From positions 1 to 64,000 of the forward strand of contig NZ_CP013862.1 of the NCBI RefSeq assembly GCF_001307805.1: a stretch of 64,000 bases of DNA, in the 5' to 3' direction. Source of the DNA: Lentibacillus amyloliquefaciens. GTDB lineage: Bacteria; Bacillota; Bacilli; Bacillales; Amphibacillaceae. Positions 50,482-63,394 of this stretch are shown here, piece by piece; position 1 is the first letter of the stretch, and every line of letters starts with the position of its first letter. The notes beneath the pieces were generated by a model. It was not told the origin of the DNA, made no database searches, and saw nothing but the letters and a program-made list of their open reading frames with translations. The position numbers and the translations under genes are program-made.

Positions 50482-53400
50482 ATGCCTAAATTACAACATA
50501 TCCGGAAAGTTCTCGTAGTTGGATCAGGTCCCATCATCATCGGTCAGGCTGCAGAATTCGATTATTCAGGAACGCAGGCCTGCCTGGCATTGAAAGAAGA
50601 AGGTGTGGAAGTCATTCTCGTCAATAACAACCCTGCAACCATTATGACTGATGATACAATGGCTGATCAGGTTTATTTGGAACCTTTGACGACCGAATCA
50701 CTCACAGCCATCATTCAAAAAGAACAGCCGGATGGAATATTACCGACACTGGGCGGCCAAACCGGATTGAATCTGGCAATAACATTACACGAAGCAGGCG
50801 TACTGGAGCAATATGAACTGGAATTGCTCGGGACCTCTTTAAAAACAATCCAAAAAGGTGAAGACCGCGATATTTTTAAATCAACGATGAATGACATTGG
50901 TCAGCCAGTTCCTGCAAGCTTATCCGTTCATTCAGCTGACGATGCTATCCGTTTTTCAAAGTCAGCCGGTTTTCCGATTATCATCAGACCGGCCTATACA
51001 TTAGGCGGAGCAGGCGGCGGTGTCGCTGAAACGGAGCAGGAATTATCATTAATGGTACAGCATGGACTTGATGTGAGTCCTGTCAGTCAGGTGCTTGTTG
51101 AACAAAGCATTAAAGGCTGGAAGGAAATTGAGTTTGAAGTGGTAAGAGATGCTGATGATAATTGTGTTATCGTCTGTGACATGGAGAATATCGATCCGGT
51201 AGGTGTTCATACTGGCGACAGCATCGTTGTGGCGCCTTCTCAGACATTGACCGAACAAGAGCAGCAATTATTGCGCAACGCATCAACTGAAGTGATCAGG
51301 GAGCTTGGTGTCGTTGGCGGATGTAACATTCAGTTTGGCCTGCATCCTGATACTGGCGAATACGTCATCATTGAAGTTAATCCAAGAGTTAGCCGTTCAA
51401 GCGCACTTGCTTCAAAAGCAACCGGCTATCCAATTGCCAGAGTGGCAGCAAAGATTGCAATGGGGTGGAATCTTGATGAACTTCCAAATCCAATGACCGG
51501 CATGACATATGCAGGTTTCGAACCGGAATTGGATTACACTGCTGTCAAAATACCACGCTTTCCGTTTGATAAATTCAAGACAGCCGACAGAAAACTTGGA
51601 ACACAGATGAAGGCAACGGGTGAAGTAATGGCTTTGGCTGATAATTTCCCTGCTGCTTTGAACAAGGCTATCCGATCACTTGATATGGCAACAGGGCATT
51701 TTCCGCTACTTTCGGATTGGTCATCAGACGAGATAGAAGAGGTGCTGGCGACTCCGACTGATGAAAGGCTGTTTGTGACAGCAGAAGCAATCAGAAGAGG
51801 TTATACACTCGATGATATTCACAAATTGACCGGTATCAGTCATTATTTTCTGGATAACATCGCCTTGATTATAAAGATGGAAGAGACACTTAAAGAACTG
51901 GACTGGAATGATATTACCAAGAAGGAATGGCATGAAGCGAAATCAATTGGGATATCTGATCAGACTATGGCAGAGTTCTTTGACAAAGATTTAACTGCTG
52001 TATGCGACTTATCGCTTAGCATGAACATGGCGCCATCCTTTAAGGCTGTTGATACAGGCTTGGAAAAGAACGGGACTGATTTGGGCTATTATTATAGTAC
52101 ACACAGCGGTATTAATGAGGCAGTGTCATTAAAGGGAAAAAAGATTGTTGTATTAGGAGCAGGTCCGATCAGAGTTGGTCAGGGTATAGAGTTTGATTAT
52201 TGTTCCGTTCATGCAGCTATGTCCCTGCAAGAGCAGGGCATCAGCGCGGTGGTCATCAACAATAATCCGGAAACAGTCAGTACAGACTATAATACAGCCG
52301 ATCACCTATACTTTGAGCCACTGACTGTTGAAGACGTATTAGCCGTTGTACAAAATGAGCAGGCTGACGGTGTTATGGTGCAATTCGGCGGCCAGACAGC
52401 GATTAACCTTGTTAAAGAGCTGAGCGAGGCAGGCGTCAATATCTATGGGACATCATTATCAGGCATTAACGCCGTTGAAGATCGCGATATGTTCTATCAA
52501 TTGCTGCAAAACCTTGATATCCCTCATATACCGGGCAAGACAGCAACAAATGCAAAAGAAGCTGTTGCCACGGCAGAGAAAATAGGTTATCCGGTTCTCA
52601 TCCGCCCATCTTACGTTATTGGCGGAAGCGGCATGATCATTTTAAACAGTGAATCCGAATTGATGACCTATCTGAATGGCTTGGATGAGGGGGTATCAGA
52701 ATCAGCTATATTTCCATTGTTAATTGATCGATTTATTCCAGGCCGTGAATTTGAGATAGATGCGGTATGTGATGGAGGAGATATTTTAATCCCCGGCGTT
52801 TTTCAGCATGTTGAACGAGCAGGAATCCACTCCGGAGACAGCATCGCCATTTTTCCGGCGCCGGAGTTGTCAGGTTCGCATAAACAGCTGATCGAATCAT
52901 ATACAACAGCGATCTCAGAGGAATTGAATTTCCAAGGGATAATCAATATTCAATTCGTCCTGAGTGAAGATGGCAAGGAATTGTATGTGCTCGAGGTTAA
53001 TCCGCGTGCATCACGGACAGTTCCAATCGCAAGCAAAGTAACGGGCATCCCGCTCATTGATCAGGCCGTTCAGGTGCAAATGGGCAGACCGTTGAAACAA
53101 CAATCAGAGAAACTCGGTCTGCATGATGATTTGCCTTATTTCGCTGTTAAAATGCCGGTATATTCCACAACGAAATTGTCTGGTGTGGATCCTTATGCCG
53201 GACCGGAAATGCAATCAACCGGTGAAGCAATCGGCCTTGGAACAACCGTTGGCGAGGCGATGGCAAAAGCTTGCGGCTGGACTGAAGGCAGTCTCTTGAA
53301 CCAGACAGCAAATAAAGAGGTTTATTTATCATTTGTAACGGAGGAAGAAATAACTGAACAGCTTGCCTCTTTGCTTTCGGATTTGTCAGTTAAAATTACA

Positions 53401-53718
53401 GCGGATGAAGAAACGGCATCGTTCCTTGGCAAAAGGCGAGTTCCTGTAGATCATATTATGGAAGTGAAGGAAGCATCGGACATTTGTTCAGGAAGTGGTT
53501 TTGCACTCGTTTGTGACACACAGAAATCATTTAAAGAAGATGCGCATACCGAGCTTAGAACGGCTGCATTAGCAGTCAACACACCGTGTCTGACAACAAG
53601 CGAAACACTCCAGGTTTATTTGCATGGCTCAGCGCAAAAACAAGCTTACCCGGTTTCGATAAGTGAATACTTAAGTTCAAGTGAATCTTTGAATGGACAG
53701 AAGGAGCGTGTAATGTAA
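50482..53718 (+). CDS. carB: Carbamoyl-phosphate synthase large subunit
   Basis: 1078 residues after AAGGAAGG. Two homologous ATP-grasp halves: first GSGPIIIGQAAEFDYSGTQA (about residue 14) and PRVSRSSALASKATGYPIA, second GAGPIRVGQGIEFDYCSVHA (about 562) and PRASRTVPIASKVTGIPL. The C-terminal MGS-like allosteric domain (about 950-1078) is poorly conserved. It makes carbamoyl phosphate from bicarbonate and ammonia delivered by CarA. It is directly followed by argF, so this is probably the arginine-dedicated enzyme. The carA gene, normally just upstream, is absent. Confidence 0.95.
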   Translation: MPKLQHIRKVLVVGSGPIIIGQAAEFDYSGTQACLALKEEGVEVILVNNNPATIMTDDTMADQVYLEPLTTESLTAIIQKEQPDGILPTLGGQTGLNLAITLHEAGVLEQYELELLGTSLKTIQKGEDRDIFKSTMNDIGQPVPASLSVHSADDAIRFSKSAGFPIIIRPAYTLGGAGGGVAETEQELSLMVQHGLDVSPVSQVLVEQSIKGWKEIEFEVVRDADDNCVIVCDMENIDPVGVHTGDSIVVAPSQTLTEQEQQLLRNASTEVIRELGVVGGCNIQFGLHPDTGEYVIIEVNPRVSRSSALASKATGYPIARVAAKIAMGWNLDELPNPMTGMTYAGFEPELDYTAVKIPRFPFDKFKTADRKLGTQMKATGEVMALADNFPAALNKAIRSLDMATGHFPLLSDWSSDEIEEVLATPTDERLFVTAEAIRRGYTLDDIHKLTGISHYFLDNIALIIKMEETLKELDWNDITKKEWHEAKSIGISDQTMAEFFDKDLTAVCDLSLSMNMAPSFKAVDTGLEKNGTDLGYYYSTHSGINEAVSLKGKKIVVLGAGPIRVGQGIEFDYCSVHAAMSLQEQGISAVVINNNPETVSTDYNTADHLYFEPLTVEDVLAVVQNEQADGVMVQFGGQTAINLVKELSEAGVNIYGTSLSGINAVEDRDMFYQLLQNLDIPHIPGKTATNAKEAVATAEKIGYPVLIRPSYVIGGSGMIILNSESELMTYLNGLDEGVSESAIFPLLIDRFIPGREFEIDAVCDGGDILIPGVFQHVERAGIHSGDSIAIFPAPELSGSHKQLIESYTTAISEELNFQGIINIQFVLSEDGKELYVLEVNPRASRTVPIASKVTGIPLIDQAVQVQMGRPLKQQSEKLGLHDDLPYFAVKMPVYSTTKLSGVDPYAGPEMQSTGEAIGLGTTVGEAMAKACGWTEGSLLNQTANKEVYLSFVTEEEITEQLASLLSDLSVKITADEETASFLGKRRVPVDHIMEVKEASDICSGSGFALVCDTQKSFKEDAHTELRTAALAVNTPCLTTSETLQVYLHGSAQKQAYPVSISEYLSSSESLNGQKERVM

Positions 53719-54681
53719 ATGAAAATTGAAGCTGATCCCGTAAATGCAAGCGAAAAGTTGAAAGGACGCGATTTTTTAAAACTTGCTGATTACACTCAGG
53801 AGGAACTGCTGTATTTATTGCAGCAGGCTGATGAACTGAAACAAAAGCACAAATCAGGGGAACATGCTGAACCGTTAAAAGGAAAAACACTCGGCATGCT
53901 GTTTGAAAAACCTTCTACAAGAACACGTGTCTCTTTTGAAACCGGAATCTTCCAGCTGGGAGGAACAGGTATTTTTCTGAGTTCGGGTGACCTGCAGTTG
54001 GGAAGAGGCGAAACGATTGCAGATACAGCCAAAGTTCTGTCAGGATATGTTGATGGGATCATGATCAGGGCTTTCTCCCATAAGACTCTTCAAACATTCG
54101 CTCAATATGCAGAAATTCCTGTTATCAATGGACTGACTGATCTGTACCATCCATGTCAGGTGCTAGCTGATCTGCAGACGATTCAGGAAATGAAAGGGCG
54201 CCTGAAGGGAATAAAACTGGCATATATCGGTGACGGCAACAATATGGTGCATTCGCTTATGATTGGTGCTGCTATAATAGGAATGGATATCAGCATTGCC
54301 GCTCCGGATGACTATCTGCCCGAGTCACCGGTCGTGCAGAAAGCCCTTGAAATCGCAGGGAATACAGGGAGTCAGGTGGAAGTGTTATCAGAACCGCAAG
54401 CTGCCTTTGAAGCGGCGGATGTTATATACACCGATGTATGGGCGAGTATGGGACAGGAAAATGAGGCAGAAAATCGTGAAAAGAAATTTTCCGGTTTTCA
54501 AGTAAATAAGTCACTCTTTTCACTTGCAAGAAACGATGCCATATTCATGCACTGTCTGCCGGCACATCGGGGGCAGGAAGTGACTGCAGAGGTCATTGAC
54601 GGCGGGCAATCTGTCGTCTTTCAGCAAGCCGAAAATAGAATGCACGCCCAAAAAGCATTGATGGCAGCACTCATGAGTTAA
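53719..54681 (+). CDS. argF: Ornithine carbamoyltransferase
   Basis: 320 residues, starting one base after the carB stop codon, with AAGGAGCG at the end of carB. Carbamoyl-phosphate site FEKPSTRTRVSFE (about residue 58), NGLTDLYHPCQVLADLQT (about 135), ornithine site IYTDVWASMGQE (about 236) and MHCLPAHRGQEV (about 275). Makes citrulline. The tight link to carB suggests local supply of carbamoyl phosphate. Confidence 0.96.
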   Translation: MKIEADPVNASEKLKGRDFLKLADYTQEELLYLLQQADELKQKHKSGEHAEPLKGKTLGMLFEKPSTRTRVSFETGIFQLGGTGIFLSSGDLQLGRGETIADTAKVLSGYVDGIMIRAFSHKTLQTFAQYAEIPVINGLTDLYHPCQVLADLQTIQEMKGRLKGIKLAYIGDGNNMVHSLMIGAAIIGMDISIAAPDDYLPESPVVQKALEIAGNTGSQVEVLSEPQAAFEAADVIYTDVWASMGQENEAENREKKFSGFQVNKSLFSLARNDAIFMHCLPAHRGQEVTAEVIDGGQSVVFQQAENRMHAQKALMAALMS

Positions 54682-54689
54682 GGTAAGAA

Positions 54690-54830
54690 CTTTAAGTGGG
54701 TATCCAAAAAGGAGGATAAAAAGGACCGAGAAGTTCGAGGCGACGCAGTTTTGAGCAGCGGAGAAACAAGTCAACGAAGAAATTCGACGTGTCATTTTTA
54801 CCGGATTTTTTGAACAACCTTTTTAAGGGA
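54690..54830. repeat. Possible dispersed Bacillaceae element between argF and argG
   Basis: The 187-bp gap contains AAAAAGGAGGATAAAAAGG, AGTTCGAGGCGACGCAG and TTTGAACAACC. I recall closely similar intergenic sequences in other Bacillaceae, but there is only this copy in the window. It has short open frames rich in Arg and Lys that I do not believe are genes. Confidence 0.35.
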
Positions 54831-54868
54831 CTATGATTTATAAAAAACAACGCTAAGGAGAGGATATT

Positions 54869-56125
54869 GTGAGTAAAGAAAAAGTTGTATTGGCATATTC
54901 GGGAGGACTCGATACATCGGTTGCTGTAAAATGGCTTCAGGATAAATATAATTACGATGTTATTGCTGTTGCGATTGATGTCGGTGAGGGTAAGGATCTG
55001 GATTTTGTTAAGCAGAAGGCGCTCGATGTTGGTGCAGTGAAGTCATATGTCGTTGATGCCAAATCGCTATTTGCCAACGAATATGTGCTTCCCGCTCTAC
55101 AGGCTAACCTTTTATATGAAGGGAAATATCCGCTGATTTCAGCACTTTCAAGACCGCTGATTGCCAAACTGCTTGTCGATATAGCCGAAAAAGAAGGAGC
55201 AACAGCTGTGGCCCATGGCTGTACCGGTAAAGGGAATGACCAGGTGCGCTTTGATGTGGCGTTCGCTGGCTTGAATCCGGAACTCGATGTTGTTGCACCG
55301 GTTCGTGAATGGTCAATGTCGCGGGAAGAAGAAATTGAATTTGCTAAAGAACATAACATTCCTATTCCTGTCGGTGTGGACAGCCCATACAGCATTGATG
55401 AAAATTTATGGGGACGCAGCAATGAGTGCGGTATTTTAGAAGATCCATGGGCAGAGCCACCGAAAGACGCCTATGACTTAACGCAAGATCCAGTGGAAGC
55501 ACCGGATGAACCGGAAGTTGTGGAAGTTACATTCAATAAGGGTAAGCCAGTTTCACTGAACGGAGAAGAACTGGAACTGGATCAGCTGATTTTGTCATTG
55601 AATGAGATCGCCGGCAAGCATGGTGTTGGACGTATTGACCATGTAGAAAACCGTCTTGTTGGCATCAAGTCAAGAGAAATCTATGAAGCACCGGCCGCAT
55701 CTGTATTACTGACTGCTCATAAGGAACTCGAATCACTGACATTGACCAGGGAGACTGCCCGTTTCAAGCCGACTGTTGAAGAACAATTTGCACAAGTGGT
55801 ATATGACGGTCTCTGGTATTCGCCGTTGACTGATGCACTCAAAGCATTTGTGACAGAAACACAGCAATACGTGTCAGGTACTGTCAAGATGAAACTGTTT
55901 AAAGGACATGTCCATACGCTGGGACGTAAATCAGCACAATCGCTTTATGATTTCAATCTGGCTACGTACAATGCTGATGATGCCTTTGATCACAATGCGG
56001 CTCTAGGGTTCATTAAATTATGGGGTCTGCCGACAAAAGTGCATTCATCCATTAATCAAACAAACGAAAGCCCTGAAACAGAGACAAAATTAGATATATC
56101 TGTGAAGGAAGCTTTAAATCAATGA
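54869..56125 (+). CDS. argG: Argininosuccinate synthase
   Basis: 418 residues from a GTG after AAGGAGAGG. N-type ATP pyrophosphatase P-loop [12 protein letters not shown] (about residue 9), [14 protein letters not shown] (about 115), and [17 protein letters not shown]. Condenses citrulline and aspartate. Slightly long at the C-terminus compared with the usual roughly 400 residues. Overlaps argH by four bases. Confidence 0.96.
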   Translation: MSKEKVVLAYSGGLDTSVAVKWLQDKYNYDVIAVAIDVGEGKDLDFVKQKALDVGAVKSYVVDAKSLFANEYVLPALQANLLYEGKYPLISALSRPLIAKLLVDIAEKEGATAVAHGCTGKGNDQVRFDVAFAGLNPELDVVAPVREWSMSREEEIEFAKEHNIPIPVGVDSPYSIDENLWGRSNECGILEDPWAEPPKDAYDLTQDPVEAPDEPEVVEVTFNKGKPVSLNGEELELDQLILSLNEIAGKHGVGRIDHVENRLVGIKSREIYEAPAASVLLTAHKELESLTLTRETARFKPTVEEQFAQVVYDGLWYSPLTDALKAFVTETQQYVSGTVKMKLFKGHVHTLGRKSAQSLYDFNLATYNADDAFDHNAALGFIKLWGLPTKVHSSINQTNESPETETKLDISVKEALNQ

Positions 56126-57531
56126 AATTATGGGGCGGTCGTTTCACAAAATCAACTAATCAACTCGTAGATGAATATGCGTCATCGATTAATTTTGACA
56201 AGAAACTGGCGGCTTATGATATTAAGGGAAGTTTGGCACACGTTAAGATGCTAAAAAAATGCGGCATCATACCTGAAAACGATGCTGACATGATTACAGA
56301 TGGGCTGCACATTGTCTCTGAAAAGATTGATAATGGTGAAGCGGTGCTGCATGAAGAAGACGAAGATATTCATATGAATGTTGAAAGGCTGCTGACTGAA
56401 GAAATCGGACAAGTTGGCGGTAAACTTCATACCGGAAGAAGCCGAAATGACCAGGTGGCCCTGGATATGCGGTTATATTTACGCGACATTATTTTGGAAA
56501 TGACACAGCTGCTCACAGATGTCCAGCATGCACTCTTTAAGCAAGCTGAGACGCATCGGGACACTGTGCTTCCTGGATATACCCACCTCCAGCGGGCGCA
56601 GCCGGTATTGTTCGCGCACCACATGCTGGCTTATGTGTTCATGATTGAACGGGATATTGAACGGCTTGCTGATAGCTGGAAACGGATCAACCAAATGCCG
56701 CTTGGAGCCGGTGCATTAGCTGGAACAACTTTTCCGATTGACCGTGATTTTGTCGCCGGACAGCTGCAATTTGATGGTGTTTGTGACAACAGTCTTGATG
56801 CCGTCAGCGACCGGGATTTTGTAGTGGAGTTTCTGTCCGATGGTTCAATGATCGCCATGCACTTATCCAGATTGTGTGAAGAAATGGTGCAATGGTCAAG
56901 TGCAGAATTTAATTTTATAGAGCTGGATGATGCTTTTTGCACAGGAAGCAGTATGATGCCGCAGAAGAAAAATCCTGATGTCCCGGAGCTTGTCAGAGGG
57001 AAGACAGGACGCATTTACGGGAATTTAACCGGCATGCTCACGATGTTAAAAGGCTTGCCGCTCGCTTATAACAAAGATATGCAGGAAGATAAAGAAGGCA
57101 TGTTTGATACAGCTGAAACATTAAGCGGAGCTTTGCGGTTATTTGCGCCAATGATTGAAACAATGCACGTTAAGAAGGATTCAATGTACCAGGCGGTCAG
57201 AAAAGACTACTCCAACGCCACTGATCTGGCGGATTATCTGACCGAAAAAGGGATGGCATTCAGGGAATCCCATGAGGCAGTAGGCAAGATTGTACTGCAT
57301 TGTATTAATGAAGGGAAATATATACTGGATTTGACACTTGAGGAACTTAAATCATTTTCCGGTCTGATTGAAGACGATATTTTTGAAGCACTCAGCCCGG
57401 ATGCAGTCGTAGATGCGCGCAAAGCATACGGCGGCACTGGAAGAAACAGTGTCAAACAGCAGTTGAACAAAGCGTCAGAATTAATCAAAGCCAATAACGA
57501 ATGGCATAAGACAAAAGCCGAATTGATATAA
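56122..57531 (+). CDS. argH: Argininosuccinate lyase
   Basis: 469 residues. Fumarase/aspartase superfamily: [16 protein letters not shown] (about residue 105), [15 protein letters not shown] (about 155) and [16 protein letters not shown] with the catalytic Ser loop (about 275-290). Releases arginine and fumarate. Starts on the ATGA overlap with argG; last gene of the arginine operon. Confidence 0.96.
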   Translation: MKLWGGRFTKSTNQLVDEYASSINFDKKLAAYDIKGSLAHVKMLKKCGIIPENDADMITDGLHIVSEKIDNGEAVLHEEDEDIHMNVERLLTEEIGQVGGKLHTGRSRNDQVALDMRLYLRDIILEMTQLLTDVQHALFKQAETHRDTVLPGYTHLQRAQPVLFAHHMLAYVFMIERDIERLADSWKRINQMPLGAGALAGTTFPIDRDFVAGQLQFDGVCDNSLDAVSDRDFVVEFLSDGSMIAMHLSRLCEEMVQWSSAEFNFIELDDAFCTGSSMMPQKKNPDVPELVRGKTGRIYGNLTGMLTMLKGLPLAYNKDMQEDKEGMFDTAETLSGALRLFAPMIETMHVKKDSMYQAVRKDYSNATDLADYLTEKGMAFRESHEAVGKIVLHCINEGKYILDLTLEELKSFSGLIEDDIFEALSPDAVVDARKAYGGTGRNSVKQQLNKASELIKANNEWHKTKAELI

Positions 57532-57543
57532 GAACACTAAAAT

Positions 57544-57571
57544 GTCCGGGGCTTGCCCCCGGGCGTTTTTG
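57544..57571 (+). terminator. Rho-independent terminator after argH
   Basis: GTCCGGGG, five-base loop, CCCCGGGC (one G-T pair), then GTTTTT. Confidence 0.8.
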
Positions 57572-57774
57572 TGATGCATCAACACCTTTAATAAAAAGTG
57601 TCCGGAAAGAATATCATTAATATGACATATTGTTTAATAATTACTATCGATTAGCTTTTGAGAGTTGATAATACATTCGAAATGATTTAAGATTATAATG
57701 AGAATAGATTGAGAATGGATTTTAACATATCTATTTCCAACAATCGCATAATAACAGTAATTGGAGGTATCAAG

Positions 57775-58560
57775 ATGGCAGGCTCAACATTAGAGATTAA
57801 AAACCTTCACGTTGAAATTGAAGGTAACAAGATATTAAAAGGTGTCAACCTTACGATAAATGGTGGCGAGTTCCATGCAGTTATGGGACCAAACGGAACA
57901 GGTAAATCAACACTTGCCTCAGCTATTATGGGCCATCCAAGCTTTGTAATTACAGAGGGGAGCGTCCTGCTTGACGGGGAAGAAGTTCTGGACATGGAAG
58001 TTGATGAACGTGCCAAAGCAGGTCTTTTCCTCGGCATGCAATATCCGAGTGAGATCAGTGGTGTTACAACATCAGATTTCTTGCGTTCTTCCATTAACGC
58101 ACGCCGTGAAGAGGGCGATGAGATTTCACTGATGAAATTCATTAAAGAAATGGATGAAGTCCTGGATTTTCTTGAAATCGACAAAAATATGGCTCAACGT
58201 TATCTGAACGAAGGTTTCTCAGGCGGCGAGAAAAAGCGTAATGAAATTCTGCAGCTTATGCTTCTGAAGCCGGAAATTGCCATTCTGGATGAAATCGACT
58301 CCGGACTTGATATTGACGCATTAAAAGTCGTTTCAAAAGGTATTAACAGATTACGTGATGAACAATTTGGCTGCTTGATTATTACACACTATCAGCGTTT
58401 ACTGAACTACATCACACCTGATAAAGTACATGTTATGATGCAGGGACGTATTGTGAAGTCCGGTGGTCCGGAACTGGCTAAGCGTCTTGAAGCTGAAGGT
58501 TATGACTGGATCAAGCAAGAGCTTGGCATTGAAGATGAGAACGTCGAGCAAGAAGTTTAA
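57775..58560 (+). CDS. sufC: Fe-S cluster assembly ATPase SufC
   Basis: 261 residues from the ATG at 57775 after TTGGAGG; the longer frame from 57709 has no site. Walker A GPNGTGKST (about residue 39), SufC signature FSGGEKKRNEILQ (about 150), Walker B ILDEIDSGLD. Cytoplasmic ABC ATPase that drives the SufBCD scaffold. A TATAAT lies about 80 bases upstream without a good -35. First gene of the sufCDSUB operon. Confidence 0.96.
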   Translation: MAGSTLEIKNLHVEIEGNKILKGVNLTINGGEFHAVMGPNGTGKSTLASAIMGHPSFVITEGSVLLDGEEVLDMEVDERAKAGLFLGMQYPSEISGVTTSDFLRSSINARREEGDEISLMKFIKEMDEVLDFLEIDKNMAQRYLNEGFSGGEKKRNEILQLMLLKPEIAILDEIDSGLDIDALKVVSKGINRLRDEQFGCLIITHYQRLLNYITPDKVHVMMQGRIVKSGGPELAKRLEAEGYDWIKQELGIEDENVEQEV

Positions 58561-58577
58561 AAGCTAGGAGGGGTAAC

Positions 58578-61529
<2,952 letters not shown>

Positions 61530-61583
61530 CAGGCGGTCATTTGGAAAAAATGGTAGAAAGAACACTTTAAAGGAGGTATATTC

Positions 61584-62981
61584 ATGGCAAAAGAAATGCC
61601 AGAATTAGATGAGTACAAATATGGCTTTCATGATAAAGACGTTTCGATTTTTCGTTCCGGAAGAGGGTTGACACGTGAAGTAGTTGAAGAAATTTCAAAA
61701 ATGAAAGAAGAACCTCAGTGGATGCTTGACTATCGTCTGAAAGCACTGGAGCAATTCTATAAAAAGCCAATGCCTCAGTGGGGCGGCGATTTGTCAGAGC
61801 TTGACTTTGACGAGATTGTCTATTATGTAAAACCATCCGAAAAAACAGAGAAAACATGGGATGAAGTGCCGGATGAAATCAAACAGACATTTGATAAGCT
61901 GGGTATCCCTGAAGCCGAGCAGAAATACTTGGCAGGTGTATCTGCACAGTATGAATCAGAAGTTGTTTACCACAACCTGAAAGAGGACCTGCAAGAACTG
62001 GGCATCATTTTCAAGGATACGGACAGTGCTCTCCAAGAAAACGAAGAGCTGTTCAGAAAATATTTTGGTAAAGTTATCCCGCCATCCGATAATAAATTTG
62101 CAGCATTGAATTCAGCTGTATGGTCCGGCGGTTCATTCATTTATGTTCCAAAAGGGGTCGAAGCAAAAACACCGCTTCAGGCATACTTCCGGATTAACTC
62201 GGAAAACATGGGACAGTTTGAACGTACGCTGATCATCGCGGACGAAGGATCTTCCGTCCACTATGTGGAAGGCTGTACAGCACCGGTTTATACAACAAAC
62301 TCGCTGCACAGTGCAGTCGTTGAAATCTTTGTTCACAAAGATGCTTACTGCCGCTATACAACAATCCAAAACTGGGCCAACAACGTTTATAACCTGGTTA
62401 CCAAGCGTGCAACAGCTGGTGCAAATGCTACGATGGAATGGATTGACGGCAACATCGGTTCCAAATTGACGATGAAGTATCCATCTATTCTATTAAGAGG
62501 TGAAGGTGCACGCGGCCATACATTGTCTATTGCCATTGCAGGTCGTGGCCAGCATCAGGATGCAGGTGCAAAAATGCATCACTTGGCACCAAACACGTCA
62601 TCAAGTATCGTGTCCAAATCCATCTCCAAACAGGGCGGTAAGGTCACATACCGCGGAATCGTTGACTTTGGACGCAAGGCAACAGGTGCCCGTTCGAACA
62701 TTGAATGTGACACGTTAATCATGGATAATGAATCGACATCTGATACCATTCCATATAACGAAATCAACAATGACAATATTTCATTGGAGCACGAAGCCAA
62801 GGTTTCCAAAGTATCCGAAGAACAGCTCTTCTATCTGATGAGCAGAGGTCTCGGTGAAGAGGAAGCTACTGAAATGATTGTCATGGGCTTCATTGAGCCG
62901 TTCACTAAAGAACTTCCAATGGAGTACGCTGTTGAAATGAACAGATTGATCAAGATGGAAATGGAAGGAAGCATTGGATAA
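61584..62981 (+). CDS. sufB: Fe-S cluster assembly protein SufB
   Basis: 465 residues after AAAGGAGG. Conserved [27 protein letters not shown] (Cys), [27 protein letters not shown] with the cluster-ligand Cys region, and a C-terminal [22 protein letters not shown]. Beta-helix scaffold where new clusters are built with SufC and SufD. Last gene of the operon, set off from sufU by 54 bases; followed by a strong terminator. Confidence 0.97.
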   Translation: MAKEMPELDEYKYGFHDKDVSIFRSGRGLTREVVEEISKMKEEPQWMLDYRLKALEQFYKKPMPQWGGDLSELDFDEIVYYVKPSEKTEKTWDEVPDEIKQTFDKLGIPEAEQKYLAGVSAQYESEVVYHNLKEDLQELGIIFKDTDSALQENEELFRKYFGKVIPPSDNKFAALNSAVWSGGSFIYVPKGVEAKTPLQAYFRINSENMGQFERTLIIADEGSSVHYVEGCTAPVYTTNSLHSAVVEIFVHKDAYCRYTTIQNWANNVYNLVTKRATAGANATMEWIDGNIGSKLTMKYPSILLRGEGARGHTLSIAIAGRGQHQDAGAKMHHLAPNTSSSIVSKSISKQGGKVTYRGIVDFGRKATGARSNIECDTLIMDNESTSDTIPYNEINNDNISLEHEAKVSKVSEEQLFYLMSRGLGEEEATEMIVMGFIEPFTKELPMEYAVEMNRLIKMEMEGSIG

Positions 62982-62987
62982 AATCCC

Positions 62988-63029
62988 AATTCACCCTGTC
63001 ATATCAATATATGACAGGGTGAATTTTAT
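62988..63029 (+). terminator. Rho-independent terminator after sufB
   Basis: AATTCACCCTGTCATAT pairs with ATATGACAGGGTGAATT around a three-base loop, then TTATT. Confidence 0.88.
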
Positions 63030-63088
63030 TAAAATGATTTCGTACCTTACTCCTGCCATTACAAAACATCCTTCAGGTATAAATCCAC

Positions 63089-63120
63089 AAAAAAACAGGC
63101 GAACAGTATACTGTCCGCCG
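63089..63120 (-). terminator. Terminator downstream of tatA
   Basis: On the minus strand GGCGGACAG, four-base loop, CTGTTCGCC, then TGTTTTTTT. Confidence 0.85.
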
Positions 63121-63142
63121 TCTATGTCCTAAATAAGTCTTG

Positions 63143-63343
63143 TTATTTTTCTTTTTGTGAATCTGCGTTACTCTTTTTTTCCCCTTCATCATCACTCATG
63201 ATGCTGTTAGCGGATTTCTTGAACTCGGATAAAGTCTGACCGAATGCAGACCCGATTTCCGGAAGTTTTTTAGGTCCAAAAATAATTAAGGCAATGATTA
63301 AAATGAGAATCAATCCCGGTATGCCTATACTGGAAATACCCAC
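63143..63343 (-). CDS. tatA: Sec-independent translocase subunit TatA
   Basis: 66 residues from the GTG at 63343, with GAAGGAG eight bases upstream; an ATG at 63370 has no such site. Short N-terminus, one membrane helix ([13 protein letters not shown]), the [10 protein letters not shown] hinge and an amphipathic helix ([17 protein letters not shown]), then a charged tail. It forms the Tat pore for folded proteins. Its neighbour is a GMC dehydrogenase, a class often exported with a Tat-signal partner subunit. Confidence 0.93.
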   Translation of the reverse strand: MGISSIGIPGLILILIIALIIFGPKKLPEIGSAFGQTLSEFKKSANSIMSDDEGEKKSNADSQKEK

Positions 63344-63394
63344 TTTGACAACTCCTTCTTGCTTTGACATATATGCAGCTAATGATTAAGGATG

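Noticed and set aside
54690..54868. Small Arg/Lys-rich frame between argF and argG
   Set aside because: It looks like chance translation of a repeat-like spacer. Both possible frames are basic and unlike known proteins.
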